Source of the DNA: Bacilli bacterium
GTDB lineage: Bacteria; Bacillota_I; Bacilli_A; RFN20; CAG-826
Direction of reading: 5' to 3'
DNA: 39,714 nucleotides
Assembly: GCA_017454295.1 (NCBI GenBank)
Contig: JAFTDF010000045.1
Coordinates: 1-39,714 of the forward strand
Shown: one piece after another, positions 1 through 8,780 of the stretch
Numbering within the stretch: position 1 is the stretch's first letter
Layout of the letters: the number at the start of each line of letters is the position of its first letter
Position numbers and translations under genes: made by a program
Notes under the pieces: generated by a model
The model's database searches: none
What the model was told of the DNA's origin: nothing
Seen by the model: only the letters and a program-made list of their open reading frames with translations

Positions 1-114
1 AGAATCGAGAACCGGATGATGAAACGGGTGCCCAAAGTAAAACAGCCCAATGAAAAGGCAAAGCAAGAATACAAATACGCGGGTAGAAAAAAGGGGCGTA
101 ACCCTACCTCCTAA
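1..114 (+). CDS. 3' end of an unknown basic protein (partial)
   Basis: Reading frame 1 is open from the first base to a TAA at 112-114 and encodes 37 residues rich in Lys and Arg, ending in RKKGRNPTS. The start lies outside the window. I cannot assign a family from this tail. A lysine/arginine-rich C-terminus is common in RNA-binding proteins such as helicases, but that is only a suggestion. Its stop codon sits inside the hairpin that ends the opposing HD gene, so the two genes converge very tightly. Confidence 0.45.
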   Translation, partial: RIENRMMKRVPKVKQPNEKAKQEYKYAGRKKGRNPTS

Positions 115-141
115 CTAACGGGAGGTTTTGTTACAGCCCCT
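87..141 (-). terminator. Intrinsic terminator of the thrS-HD operon
   Basis: A nested hairpin has an outer stem of AGGGGCGTAAC (92-102) with GTTAC-A-GCCCCT (130-141, one bulged base) and an inner stem of CCTCC (107-111) with GGAGG (121-125). Read on the minus strand it is followed directly by six T (complement of 87-92), the form of a Rho-independent terminator. The HD gene's TAG stop (140-142) overlaps the base of the stem. It has no good U-tract in the plus direction. Confidence 0.65.
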
Positions 142-646
142 ATTTCTTTACAGGGGTCTTTTTGTAATGGTCTTCAGCAGAGAGAATCCCGAATAACTCG
201 CGGAACGAGGCAGCCTTATCGGCGAAAAGCACGAGCCACCCTTCCTTGGTCTTGGGCGGATGGAAGGGGGAAATCGGCCACATGTGGTTGACGATGGCTT
301 TGCGTTCCTCCGGGCCGGTGCCAAAGTCGCGTTCGGCATTATCCGCCGCATAGACGCCATGGCGGCGCGCATGACGCTTCTTTCGATTGGGCTTATCGTG
401 CCATTCGTAAAGATAATAGTCATGGAGCAAAGCACTGCGGACGAGAACCTTGGCATCGACTTTCCAGCGCCACGCCCGGGCGAATTTAATTGCCAGGACG
501 CAAACGTGGAGCAAATGGGCGTAGGTATTGGAATTATGGTGTTGCTTGTTGCGGACGAGATTGCGGAAGGTGGGGTGCGCCAAAATATCGGACGCGTGTT
601 CCCTAATTAAATCGTAGGCGTTATCTTCGATCCGCTTCTTTTCCAT
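140..646 (-). CDS. HD-domain hydrolase-like protein
   Basis: A 168-residue protein of the HD superfamily, whose members are metal-dependent phosphohydrolases. The substrate cannot be told. The HD signature is visible as a His-rich helix (HHNSNTYAHLLH, about residues 36-47), then SALLHDYYLYEWHD with the diagnostic His-Asp pair, and a later Asp in LFADKAAS. The ATG at 646-644 was chosen because it overlaps the thrS stop as TAATG, which suggests translational coupling; an upstream non-ATG start would run into thrS. There is no strong Shine-Dalgarno site, in line with coupling. It is the last gene of the T-box-controlled thrS operon and may respond to threonyl-tRNA charging. It is followed by an intrinsic terminator. 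Confidence 0.75.
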   Translation of the reverse strand: MEKKRIEDNAYDLIREHASDILAHPTFRNLVRNKQHHNSNTYAHLLHVCVLAIKFARAWRWKVDAKVLVRSALLHDYYLYEWHDKPNRKKRHARRHGVYAADNAERDFGTGPEERKAIVNHMWPISPFHPPKTKEGWLVLFADKAASFRELFGILSAEDHYKKTPVKK

Positions 647-2544
647 TAATACCGGGCTTTCTCGGCAATCGACTTGCAAATGAGGGCGACGAATTCGTCG
701 AGGGGAACGGTGACCTGCTTTTGGTCGCCATAGACGCGATAGGTGACCGTCTTATTCTCGACTTCCTTATCCCCGATGACGAGGGTGAAGGGGGTCTTGG
801 TGACTTGGGCGTTGCGTAAGCGATAGCCAAGTTTTTCATTGTCGTCATCCAAAACGACGCGGACGTGCTTGGCTTCCAAAGCGGCTACGACTTCCTTGGC
901 ATATTCGCCATGGATTTCGCCATTGACGGGCAAGACGCGGGCTTGGACCGGGCTAAGCCAGGTGGGGAAGGCGCCGCCATAATGTTCGATCAAGATGCCA
1001 ATGAAACGTTCGATGGAGCCATAGACGACGCGGTGGAGCATGACTGGCTCGACCTTCTCACCCTTTTCATCGATATAGGAGCATTCGAAGCGGTGGGGGA
1101 GGTTGACGTCGAGTTGGATGGTGCCACATTGCCAGGTACGGCCCATGGAATCGCGAAGCTTGAAATCAAGTTTCGGTCCATAGAAGGCGCCATCGCCGGG
1201 ATTGATTTGGTATTCGTGGCCGGAATGTTCGCAGGCATCGGCCAAAATCCGTTCGGCCTCATCCCAGAATTCGATTTCGCCGATGAAATCATCGGGGCGC
1301 GTGGAGAGAACGATCTTATAAGTCAAACCAAAGACATTGTAGGTCTGGTCGAAGATGTTCATGATCCGTTTGACTTCGCTTTCGATTTGGTCGCGGCGGA
1401 TTAAGATATGGGCATCGTCTTGGGTGAAGGCGCGGACGCGGAAGAGACCGTTGAGGGCCCCACTGGCTTCTTTGCGGTGGACGTGGCCAAGTTCGGAAAT
1501 GCGGTAGGGCAGTTCACGGTAGGAGTGGATGTCGTTTTTGTAGACGAGCATCGCCCCCGGACAGTTCATCGGTTTGATGGCGTAATCGTCTTCATCCACC
1601 TTGGTGGTGTACATATTGTCCTTATAGTGGCCCCAGTGACCCGAGGTTTCCCAAAGTTTGCGTGACATCATCGTCGGGGTGGTGACTTCGTGGTAGCCTT
1701 CCTTGGCATGGACTTCGCGCCACCAAGAGACGAGTTCGTTGAGGATGATTTGGCCATTGGGGAGGAAGAAGGGCATGCCCGGGGCATAATCGGAAATCAT
1801 GAAGATGCCAAGTTCGCGGCCAAGGCGGCGGTGGTCGTTGGCTTTGCGGCGTTCGAGGATCTCAAGATGGTTCTTCAAGGCTTCTTCAGTGGGCCAGCAG
1901 GTGGCATAGATACGGGTAAGCTGTTTGTTTTTGCTATCGCCCCGCCAATAGGCGCCGGCGAGGGAGAGCACTTTGAAATACTTTAGATAAGAGGTGTTGG
2001 GCACGTGGGGGCCACGGCAAAGGTCGACGAAATCGCCTTGTTCGTACATGGAGATCTGACCTTCCAAATCGGCGATGTGCTCGACTTTGTAATGGTTGTT
2101 TTTGAAGACCTCACAGGCTTCCGCGGGCGAGATTTCTTTCCGTTTGAAGGGAATGGCTTCTTTGGAGATTTTTTTCATTTCGGCCTCGATGGCGGCGAAA
2201 TCCTTTTCGGTGATGACCCGATCGCCGAAGTCGACGTCGTAATAGAAGCCTTCGTCGATGGCCGGACCAAAGCCGAAGAGGCAGCCCGGATAAAGATGCT
2301 GCAGGGCTTGGGCCATCATGTGGGAACAGGAGTGATTGAGCATCTCAAAGCCATCGGGGTCTTCGGGCATGACGAAGCTGATTTCCCCGCCACTGGCTAA
2401 AGGCCAGTTCATATCGAAGATCTTGCCGTCATGGCGATAGCCGAGGGCTTTGTTCTTGATGCTAGGATCGACGAGTTTGGCAATGGCAAAACCATTGGCT
2501 TGTTCTTCGATCTCGTAGGGTTTTCCTTGATAGACGATTTCCAT
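646..2544 (-). CDS. thrS: Threonyl-tRNA synthetase
   Basis: Threonine-tRNA ligase of 632 residues, the usual full length; it charges tRNA-Thr in the cytoplasm. The order is an N-terminal TGS domain (MEIVYQGKPYEIEEQ onward), the editing/SAD domain with its HSCSHMMAQ metal-binding motif, the class II catalytic core (MNCPGAM zinc-cysteine region, motif 2 FRVRAFTQDDAH, motif 3 GSIERFIGILIEHY), and a C-terminal anticodon-binding domain. The start at 2544 is set by AAGGAGG seven bases upstream and by homology; a longer in-frame extension (to 2607) would read through the leader terminator. It is preceded by a T-box riboswitch and overlaps the HD gene by one base. Confidence 0.97.
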   Translation of the reverse strand: MEIVYQGKPYEIEEQANGFAIAKLVDPSIKNKALGYRHDGKIFDMNWPLASGGEISFVMPEDPDGFEMLNHSCSHMMAQALQHLYPGCLFGFGPAIDEGFYYDVDFGDRVITEKDFAAIEAEMKKISKEAIPFKRKEISPAEACEVFKNNHYKVEHIADLEGQISMYEQGDFVDLCRGPHVPNTSYLKYFKVLSLAGAYWRGDSKNKQLTRIYATCWPTEEALKNHLEILERRKANDHRRLGRELGIFMISDYAPGMPFFLPNGQIILNELVSWWREVHAKEGYHEVTTPTMMSRKLWETSGHWGHYKDNMYTTKVDEDDYAIKPMNCPGAMLVYKNDIHSYRELPYRISELGHVHRKEASGALNGLFRVRAFTQDDAHILIRRDQIESEVKRIMNIFDQTYNVFGLTYKIVLSTRPDDFIGEIEFWDEAERILADACEHSGHEYQINPGDGAFYGPKLDFKLRDSMGRTWQCGTIQLDVNLPHRFECSYIDEKGEKVEPVMLHRVVYGSIERFIGILIEHYGGAFPTWLSPVQARVLPVNGEIHGEYAKEVVAALEAKHVRVVLDDDNEKLGYRLRNAQVTKTPFTLVIGDKEVENKTVTYRVYGDQKQVTVPLDEFVALICKSIAEKARY

Positions 2545-2564
2545 AATTGCCTCCTTGAATAAAT

Positions 2565-2762
2565 AAAAAGCGTCACATCCATAAGGACGCTTGACGCGCG
2601 GTACCACCTTACTTCGCCCCTAGCAAAAACTAGGAACGCTCTCGTTGCCTTTTAACGCAAGGCCTACGCCTGACTTATTTCGCCAGGGGCTCCGGAGTGG
2701 TACCTTCTCTCCTATAGGAGGAAGGCGTGTCTCCTTCAACGCACCGATATTGTAAGAGCCAA
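2565..2762 (-). promoter_or_regulatory. T-box riboswitch (tRNA-Thr) with leader terminator
   Basis: On the minus strand the leader of thrS carries the conserved T-box sequence AAGGTGGTACCGCG (complement of 2597-2610). A terminator hairpin follows, GCGTC...GACGC (2570-2574 with 2586-2590), then a T-tract (complement of 2565-2569). The 5' part folds into a short Stem I closed by GGCTC/GAGCC (near 2760 and 2688) with an internal CCTTC/GAAGG helix. A plausible specifier is ACC (Thr), complement of 2699-2701. In this class, uncharged tRNA stabilises the antiterminator and permits thrS transcription. The specifier segment GGTACCAC is also complementary to the T-box GTGGTACC. The 437 bases between thrS and eno hold this leader and the eno promoter; I found no convincing promoter for thrS. 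Confidence 0.85.
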
Positions 2763-2939
2763 ACCAAAAGAAAGAAAGAGAAAAGATAGGAATCTTCAAA
2801 GAGCGATGTTTTTCCTTTTTTGCCTCTTTTCGGCGGTTTTTTGGTCAAAATCGGCGGAAATAGGGGTTGACGAGGGTCGGTTTTCAAAGATTTTTAAGAA
2901 AATCGCGCATTCTTATGCACGCAAGCGGGCCTAATGTCC

Positions 2940-2945
2940 TATAAT
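2940..2945 (+). promoter_or_regulatory. -10 element of the eno promoter
   Basis: A perfect TATAAT lies 38 bases before the eno ATG. The expected -35 region is GC-rich and does not resemble TTGACA. A transcript starting near 2952 would have a 31-base leader that includes the AAAGGAG ribosome binding site. Confidence 0.5.
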
Positions 2946-2967
2946 CTCTTCAGCACATTCCTAATAA

Positions 2968-4281
<1,314 letters not shown>

Positions 4282-4295
4282 TTCTCTTAAGAACG

Positions 4296-4322
4296 AAGAC
4301 GTCCTTCGGGGCGTCTTTTTTC
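4296..4322 (+). terminator. Intrinsic terminator after eno
   Basis: AAGACGTCC (4296-4304) pairs with GGGCGTCTT (4309-4317) around a TTCG tetraloop and is followed by a T-tract. The U-tract runs straight into the promoter of the next gene; only eight bases separate it from that gene's -10 element. Confidence 0.9.
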
Positions 4323-4327
4323 TTTCG

Positions 4328-4336
4328 TGGTATAAT
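4328..4336 (+). promoter_or_regulatory. Extended -10 promoter of the acetyltransferase gene (leaderless type)
   Basis: TGGTATAAT is an extended -10 element (TG, one base, then perfect TATAAT at 4331-4336). The ATG begins after only six more bases (TTCGCC). Transcription normally starts about seven bases after the hexamer, which is the A of the ATG. There is no Shine-Dalgarno sequence. The -35 position falls inside the eno terminator stem. Confidence 0.65.
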
Positions 4337-4342
4337 TTCGCC

Positions 4343-4966
4343 ATGTCCAACGAAGAAGCCAAAATGCTCTCAGGGAAAATCTATGATCCCTCCGAGCCTG
4401 AACTCCATGCCAAGCAGCGTTATCTCAACGAATTAAACGAGGAATTCAATCGCCTTTCCGCTTTCTCCCCGAAACGGGCGGAGTTGCTCAAGGAATTCGC
4501 CCCCAATATCGATCCGAGCTGTTTCTTACGGGGACCGGTCTATTTTGATTATGGATGCAATATCTATATGGGCCCGAATTGCTATGCCAATTACAATCTG
4601 ACCATCTGCGACGTTTGCCCGGTGGTGATTGGGGAAGGCGTGCATATGGGATGCAACGTCTCGATCCAAACGCCTTTGCATCCGATGCTGGCCGCGGAAC
4701 GGGCCGTCTATTTCGGCAAATATGGGGAAATCACCGATAACGAATACGGCAAGCCCATCCATATTGGAGAACATTGTTGGATTGCCTCCAACGTCGTAAT
4801 CCTGCCCGGGGTCACGATTGGGAAGAATACCGTCATCGGCGCAGGGGCGGTGGTTACCCGCGACATTCCAGAAGGCGTTTTCGCCGCTGGCAACCCTTGC
4901 CGCGTCATTCGGGAACTCACGGCCAAGGATTCGTTATCCAACCATCCGGAATTATTTGAGGAGTAA
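4343..4966 (+). CDS. Maltose/galactoside O-acetyltransferase-like protein (hexapeptide repeat)
   Basis: A 207-residue acetyl-CoA-dependent O-acetyltransferase of the left-handed beta-helix superfamily, close to maltose and galactoside acetyltransferases (Maa/LacA). The N-terminus has the family opening MLSGKIYDPSEPEL, then a helical region, then hexapeptide repeats (for example IHIGEHCWIASNVVILPGVTIGKNTVIGAG, quoted here in parts: IHIGEHCW, VVILPGVTIG, NTVIGAGAVV). The presumed catalytic His is in TPLHPM. Such enzymes acetylate sugars, possibly to detoxify them; the real acceptor is unknown. I chose the ATG at 4343, the first in frame. It has no ribosome binding site and sits six bases after a TATAAT, so the mRNA is probably leaderless. 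The HMA gene follows three bases after the stop. Confidence 0.85.
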   Translation: MSNEEAKMLSGKIYDPSEPELHAKQRYLNELNEEFNRLSAFSPKRAELLKEFAPNIDPSCFLRGPVYFDYGCNIYMGPNCYANYNLTICDVCPVVIGEGVHMGCNVSIQTPLHPMLAAERAVYFGKYGEITDNEYGKPIHIGEHCWIASNVVILPGVTIGKNTVIGAGAVVTRDIPEGVFAAGNPCRVIRELTAKDSLSNHPELFEE

Positions 4967-4969
4967 ACC

Positions 4970-5226
4970 ATGCAAAAGTCACCATTGAAATCGAAGGTAT
5001 GCACTGCGGGATGTGCGAATCGCACGTCAACGACCTATTTCGCAAGGCCGTGCCCTTAAAGAAAGTCCAGTCCAGCCATTTGAAAAACCAAACCACCCTC
5101 ATTGGTGAGGGCCCTTATGAAGAAGAAACCATCCGCAAGGCGCTAGATGGTTCGGGATATCAAGTCGGGAAGATCACGATTGAGGCTTATCAAAAGAAAG
5201 GTCTCTTCTCTTTCTTTAAAAAATAA
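4970..5226 (+). pseudogene. Heavy-metal-associated (HMA) protein, apparent one-base frameshift near the start
   Basis: The frame ending at 5226 encodes a copper-chaperone-like HMA domain with the metal-binding motif GMHCGMCESHV, about 85 residues if intact. The only ATG with a good ribosome binding site (GAGGAG at 4958-4963) is at 4970, but it is out of frame with the HMA motif and would give a 29-residue peptide. The other frame between them reads KVTIEIEG directly before MHCGMC, exactly the first beta strand of an HMA fold. One extra A in the AAAA run at 4974-4977 would restore M-Q-K-V-T-I-E-I-E-G-M-H-C. So this is either a recent frameshift, a sequencing error, or a slippage site. Translation from the ATG at 4999 would lack the first strand. 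It may partner a metal pump elsewhere. Confidence 0.7.
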
Positions 5227-5229
5227 GGA

Positions 5230-6387
5230 TCAAGACGCGGGGATTTCGATTTCCAAATCGCTTAAAGGAAAGGTCATGCAAAGATGGGCATAGCCTTTTT
5301 CTTTGTCGCTAAGGCGGCGCCCGTCTTCGAAATTGGGAATGTAGACTTCCCCCGCTAAGATATGCCCACGGCACGCGCCGCAGATGCCGCCTCGGCAGCG
5401 GTGGGGCGAGGCAATGCCAAGAGATTCCAAACTCGCCAAAAGCGGGCGATTTGCAGGGATTTCAACCTCATAAACCTGGTCTACCATGAAGATTTTCGCA
5501 TGGAAAGAGGGCTGTTTTGCGCCGGGATAATCCGGGAAATAGGCGGGGTCTTTGATGCCACCGAAAAGCTCTCGGCGATAGTGTTTACGGTCTAGTCCAA
5601 GCTCCTTAGCGATACCATCGAAGGCATGATACATCCCTTGTGGTCCGCAGACGAAGAGGGAGAATTCTTGGCCATCGGCTTCTTCCAAAATGACTTCTTT
5701 GGTGAAGCGTCGGCCTTTGGATTCGTCGAGGAAGCGGATGCGGATTCGGGGGTCGCGACTTTGATATTCCATGAACAAAGGCAGGAAGACGGCTTCGTCG
5801 ATGGATTTGGCCCCATAGATGATGGTCAGCGAGAAGTTCTCGCTGCCTTCTAAAATGGCGCCCGCCATAGAGACGATTGGGGTGGCCCCAACCCCGCCGA
5901 TGCAGGCGATGACCTGCTTCTGGTCGCGGTTAGGAGAATAATAGAAATCGCCACTTGGGGCGCTTAAGGAGATGGTAGCCCCCGGGGTTAAATGCGTGGA
6001 AGCAAGACGGGAGAATTCGCCTTGCTCGTTGGTTTTGATGGCCACATAGACTTGGCCCTGTGCGGCTTGCTTGGGCGAAGAAAGAATCGAGATGGGTCGA
6101 GAATAGATGGCTTGCCCTTCTTGGAAAGAGATTGTGAGATATTGGCCCGCGCGGAAATAAGGGAAGTTTGGCACATCAAATGTAACGAAGAGAATCCCTT
6201 GGCGAAGCGTGGCTTCTTTGACGGTACCCAAAAGTCCCTTGGGGTGGAGCGCTTTGGCTTTCAGATTGGTGGGGGAAGCGGGTTTGACGATTTCCGGGGC
6301 CTGGCGGATTTGCTTCTCACGTTTCTTACCTTTGAACAAGAATCCCAAAATCTTAGGGAGGCCAAACCCTTTGAGCATTTTACCCAT
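5230..6387 (-). CDS. Flavin-dependent NAD(P)H reductase with C-terminal [2Fe-2S] ferredoxin domain
   Basis: A 385-residue electron-transfer protein. Domain order: a short amphipathic/basic N-terminus (KGFGLPKILGFLFKGKKREK, about residues 6-25), an FAD-binding barrel with SRPIS (96-100), a nucleotide-binding domain with GGVGATP (164-170) and CGPQGM (247-252), and a plant-type ferredoxin domain with Cys331, Cys336, Cys339 (C-x4-C-x2-C) and Cys370. This arrangement is that of oxygenase reductases, which pass electrons from NAD(P)H via FAD to an iron-sulfur cluster and on to a partner. The start at 6387 has AAGGAGG; longer extensions are unsupported. It overlaps the FAD oxidoreductase gene by eight bases, so that enzyme is the likely partner (inference). 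The N-terminus could be a membrane-surface anchor. It converges with the HMA gene, with only three bases between the stops. Confidence 0.85.
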   Translation of the reverse strand: MGKMLKGFGLPKILGFLFKGKKREKQIRQAPEIVKPASPTNLKAKALHPKGLLGTVKEATLRQGILFVTFDVPNFPYFRAGQYLTISFQEGQAIYSRPISILSSPKQAAQGQVYVAIKTNEQGEFSRLASTHLTPGATISLSAPSGDFYYSPNRDQKQVIACIGGVGATPIVSMAGAILEGSENFSLTIIYGAKSIDEAVFLPLFMEYQSRDPRIRIRFLDESKGRRFTKEVILEEADGQEFSLFVCGPQGMYHAFDGIAKELGLDRKHYRRELFGGIKDPAYFPDYPGAKQPSFHAKIFMVDQVYEVEIPANRPLLASLESLGIASPHRCRGGICGACRGHILAGEVYIPNFEDGRRLSDKEKGYAHLCMTFPLSDLEIEIPAS

Positions 6388-7939
6388 GGTGTTTTCCTCC
6401 TTGGAGATGTTCGTAGACGAGCTCGGCGATATCGCGCCCATTGCCGGTGGTTTGGGAATAGCCATCTCCACGGGGTCCGGAAGCACCGACGGTATAGAAG
6501 CCGGGAACGGGTTGATCGCGACGGATGCTTAATAACTGGGTGAGAATGGTGTTGGTCTCGTCGAAACGATAGCCATAGGGCGTGCCCTCGGGAGAACCCA
6601 AATAACGGGCATAGGTCCAAGGGGTGGCGATTTCGATTTCCTCGATATAGGGGGCGATGGAAATCCCGGTGGTTTGCTCATAATCGGCGATGGCTTTTTT
6701 CGCCACGGCCTCTTTGGTTTTGAAATAATCCGCGGGATCGACGTTTCCCCAAACATCGTCTTGATATTCCAAAGTCAAGGTTATGATCGCGGTGCCTTTG
6801 GGGGAGATGTCCGGATTCAAAACGTTATAGGCGGTCGCCGCGGCATCGCAATAATCTAGTGGGGTCTCTTGTTTTCTTTCTTTCGAAAGGTCGCCAGGGA
6901 AGAAGAGCGTGTAATCGTGAATGCCAAAATCTTCCACGGAACGGTTGAGTCCGAGGAAAACATTGACGAAGCGGATGGCGGTTTTCGCTAGGCCAATCCG
7001 TTTCTTCTCTCGGGCTGGAAGAATGATGTTTTTGCTAAGCAAATCGCGGTAGGCGACTTCGGGATAGACGTTGGCGATGACTTCCTCGGCTGCGAAGAAT
7101 CCGTGGTCGGTTTGCACGCCTTGGATATGGCCTTGTTCATCAGCCACGACTTCTTTGGCTTCCACTCCGAAATAGGCGGTGCCACCAAGCCGCTTGAATT
7201 CCTCGACGAAAGCGGAGGCAAACCCATGGCTATTGGGCAAAACCAAAGCCGGCCCGAAATGGATATAGGAATAGATCATCGTCGCCAGATGGGCGAAGGA
7301 GACAACCGCGGGATCGACGCCGAGGTAAACGCGGTAGCAACCGAGGATATCGATCGCGTTTTCGGGCACCCCGATTTTCCGGAGCACCTCATTGAAGGGC
7401 ACTTCGGCGACTTGGAGGTAACGCAGATAATGCTTGGCAAAATAGAAAGCATCGATTTTCACGTCCCCGTTTTTCTTTTGCTTTTCGAACATGTGCTCAT
7501 CGAAATAAGCGGAGACTTCATAAGCTTCCTTACAAAGGGAAATGAATTCACGTAATCCCTTTTCGCTGCCGGGGACGGCTTGGCTAAGAGCTTGGATAAA
7601 GGCTTCTTCGCCTCGAGGTAAAGTCACGTCGAACGGCGTGCCATCGCGGCTGACCAAGACGGCGCGGAACAAATCGGGGGAGATGGCGACGGGAATCCCT
7701 AAACCATAGGTTTCGTTGATGAGTTTTCCCGCATAGCCGTAATTACCCGGTTCTCCAAAGGCGCAGAATTCGTGGAGACTGCCTTCAAATTCAAAACGGC
7801 CCCGTTTAAACGAGGTGGCGCAGCCCCCGGGAAGGTTGTGCTTTTCTAGGAGCAAGGTTTGAACGCCTTTTTGTTGGAGGGCAAGGGCAGCCGAAAGACC
7901 GCCGAGTCCCGCCCCGATGACGATGGCTTGATAGGACAT
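6380..7939 (-). CDS. FAD-dependent oxidoreductase of the phytoene desaturase/retinol saturase type
   Basis: A 519-residue flavoprotein of the CrtI-like amine-oxidase superfamily. The N-terminus has the dinucleotide motif IGAGLGGLSAALAL followed by LLLEKHNLPGGCATSF, typical for carotenoid desaturases and related NAD(P)/FAD oxidoreductases. The C-terminus has YTVGASGPRGDGYSQTTGNG, the second FAD-contact segment. No other carotenoid genes are present, so the substrate is unknown and need not be a carotenoid. The ATG lies one base after the ROK gene's TAA (TAATATG) without a strong ribosome binding site, suggesting coupled translation. It is the fourth gene of the pfkA operon. The next gene is a flavin/iron-sulfur reductase that could supply or accept electrons. 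Confidence 0.8.
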   Translation of the reverse strand: MSYQAIVIGAGLGGLSAALALQQKGVQTLLLEKHNLPGGCATSFKRGRFEFEGSLHEFCAFGEPGNYGYAGKLINETYGLGIPVAISPDLFRAVLVSRDGTPFDVTLPRGEEAFIQALSQAVPGSEKGLREFISLCKEAYEVSAYFDEHMFEKQKKNGDVKIDAFYFAKHYLRYLQVAEVPFNEVLRKIGVPENAIDILGCYRVYLGVDPAVVSFAHLATMIYSYIHFGPALVLPNSHGFASAFVEEFKRLGGTAYFGVEAKEVVADEQGHIQGVQTDHGFFAAEEVIANVYPEVAYRDLLSKNIILPAREKKRIGLAKTAIRFVNVFLGLNRSVEDFGIHDYTLFFPGDLSKERKQETPLDYCDAAATAYNVLNPDISPKGTAIITLTLEYQDDVWGNVDPADYFKTKEAVAKKAIADYEQTTGISIAPYIEEIEIATPWTYARYLGSPEGTPYGYRFDETNTILTQLLSIRRDQPVPGFYTVGASGPRGDGYSQTTGNGRDIAELVYEHLQGGKHHG

Positions 7940-7940
7940 A

Positions 7941-8780
7941 TTAGCTTTGGGATTGGAAGCCGAAGACGCCGGCGCCGATTAATCCGGCATATTGGCCGCA
8001 GCCGCATTCGACCAAATGGGCGAAGGGGCAAGCCGCCTGCAGATCTTTGAAGAAGATGTCTTTGGATTTCATGACGCCGCCGGTAAAGGCGAAGACCTCG
8101 GGTTGGAAGGCTTCTTGATTCATCTTAATCCAGCCCGAGAACAAGCGGAGCCAATCCTGATAAACACGAAGGGCGTGCTCGTCTTTGGCTTGGACGAGTT
8201 CAAAGAATTCTTTGCTATTGGCAACTTCGAGGTCGTTCAAATGGCAGAAGCGCTTCAAATAAGAACCGGAACAAAGCTGTTCGAATTCATGGATATCCCC
8301 TTTATAGGAAGTGGCGGTGTGACCGACTTCAGAGGAAGAGAAGGCCAGTTTCCCATCGATGGTCAAAGCGCCCCCGACCCCGGTGGAGACGGTGACGAAA
8401 TATAAGGAGTGGTAAACGGCGTTGGGACCGACGTTGGCTTCGGCTAAAGCCGCCACTTCGGCATCGTTTCTGACATAGGCGGGGATGCCAAAATAGGAGC
8501 TTAGGTAGGAAGAGAGGGGAATCTCGGAAATGCCAACGTTCGGCAATGCTTCGATATAGCCATCAAAGCGAACCCGTCCGGGAACCCCGGCGGCGATGGC
8601 GATGACTTCGCTTCGATCGGGGACGGCTTCTTCGACGATCGATGAAACCGAAGCCAAAAAGGCTTCTTTATTGCCGGTGACCGTATCTTTGATTAAAACC
8701 GTTTCGAGTTCGAATTTCTCATTGATGAGGGCGACGCGCGTATTGGTGCCCCCAATATCCAGGGCGATGACCTTTCTCAT
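7941..8780 (-). CDS. ROK-family sugar kinase-like protein, zinc motif missing
   Basis: A 279-residue protein of the ROK (repressor-ORF-kinase) family. The phosphate-binding motif DIGGTNTRVAL starts at residue 8, and YFVTVSTGVGGAL with VRNDAEVAALAE (catalytic-Asp region) is present. It lacks a DNA-binding N-terminus, so it is an enzyme type such as glucokinase. The usual CxCGxxGCxE zinc-binding motif after EVGH is absent: here EVGHTATSYKGDIHEFEQLC follows, with a single Cys. It lies in the pfkA-pyk operon, which fits hexose phosphorylation feeding glycolysis (inference). Its ATG overlaps the pyk stop as TAATG. The missing zinc site makes the substrate uncertain; N-acyl sugar or fructose kinases are alternatives. 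Confidence 0.8.
   Translation of the reverse strand: MRKVIALDIGGTNTRVALINEKFELETVLIKDTVTGNKEAFLASVSSIVEEAVPDRSEVIAIAAGVPGRVRFDGYIEALPNVGISEIPLSSYLSSYFGIPAYVRNDAEVAALAEANVGPNAVYHSLYFVTVSTGVGGALTIDGKLAFSSSEVGHTATSYKGDIHEFEQLCSGSYLKRFCHLNDLEVANSKEFFELVQAKDEHALRVYQDWLRLFSGWIKMNQEAFQPEVFAFTGGVMKSKDIFFKDLQAACPFAHLVECGCGQYAGLIGAGVFGFQSQS

Noticed and set aside
4999..5226. HMA protein starting at the ATG at 4999 as an intact gene
   Set aside because: It has no ribosome binding site and would lack the first HMA strand, which is encoded directly upstream in the same frame.
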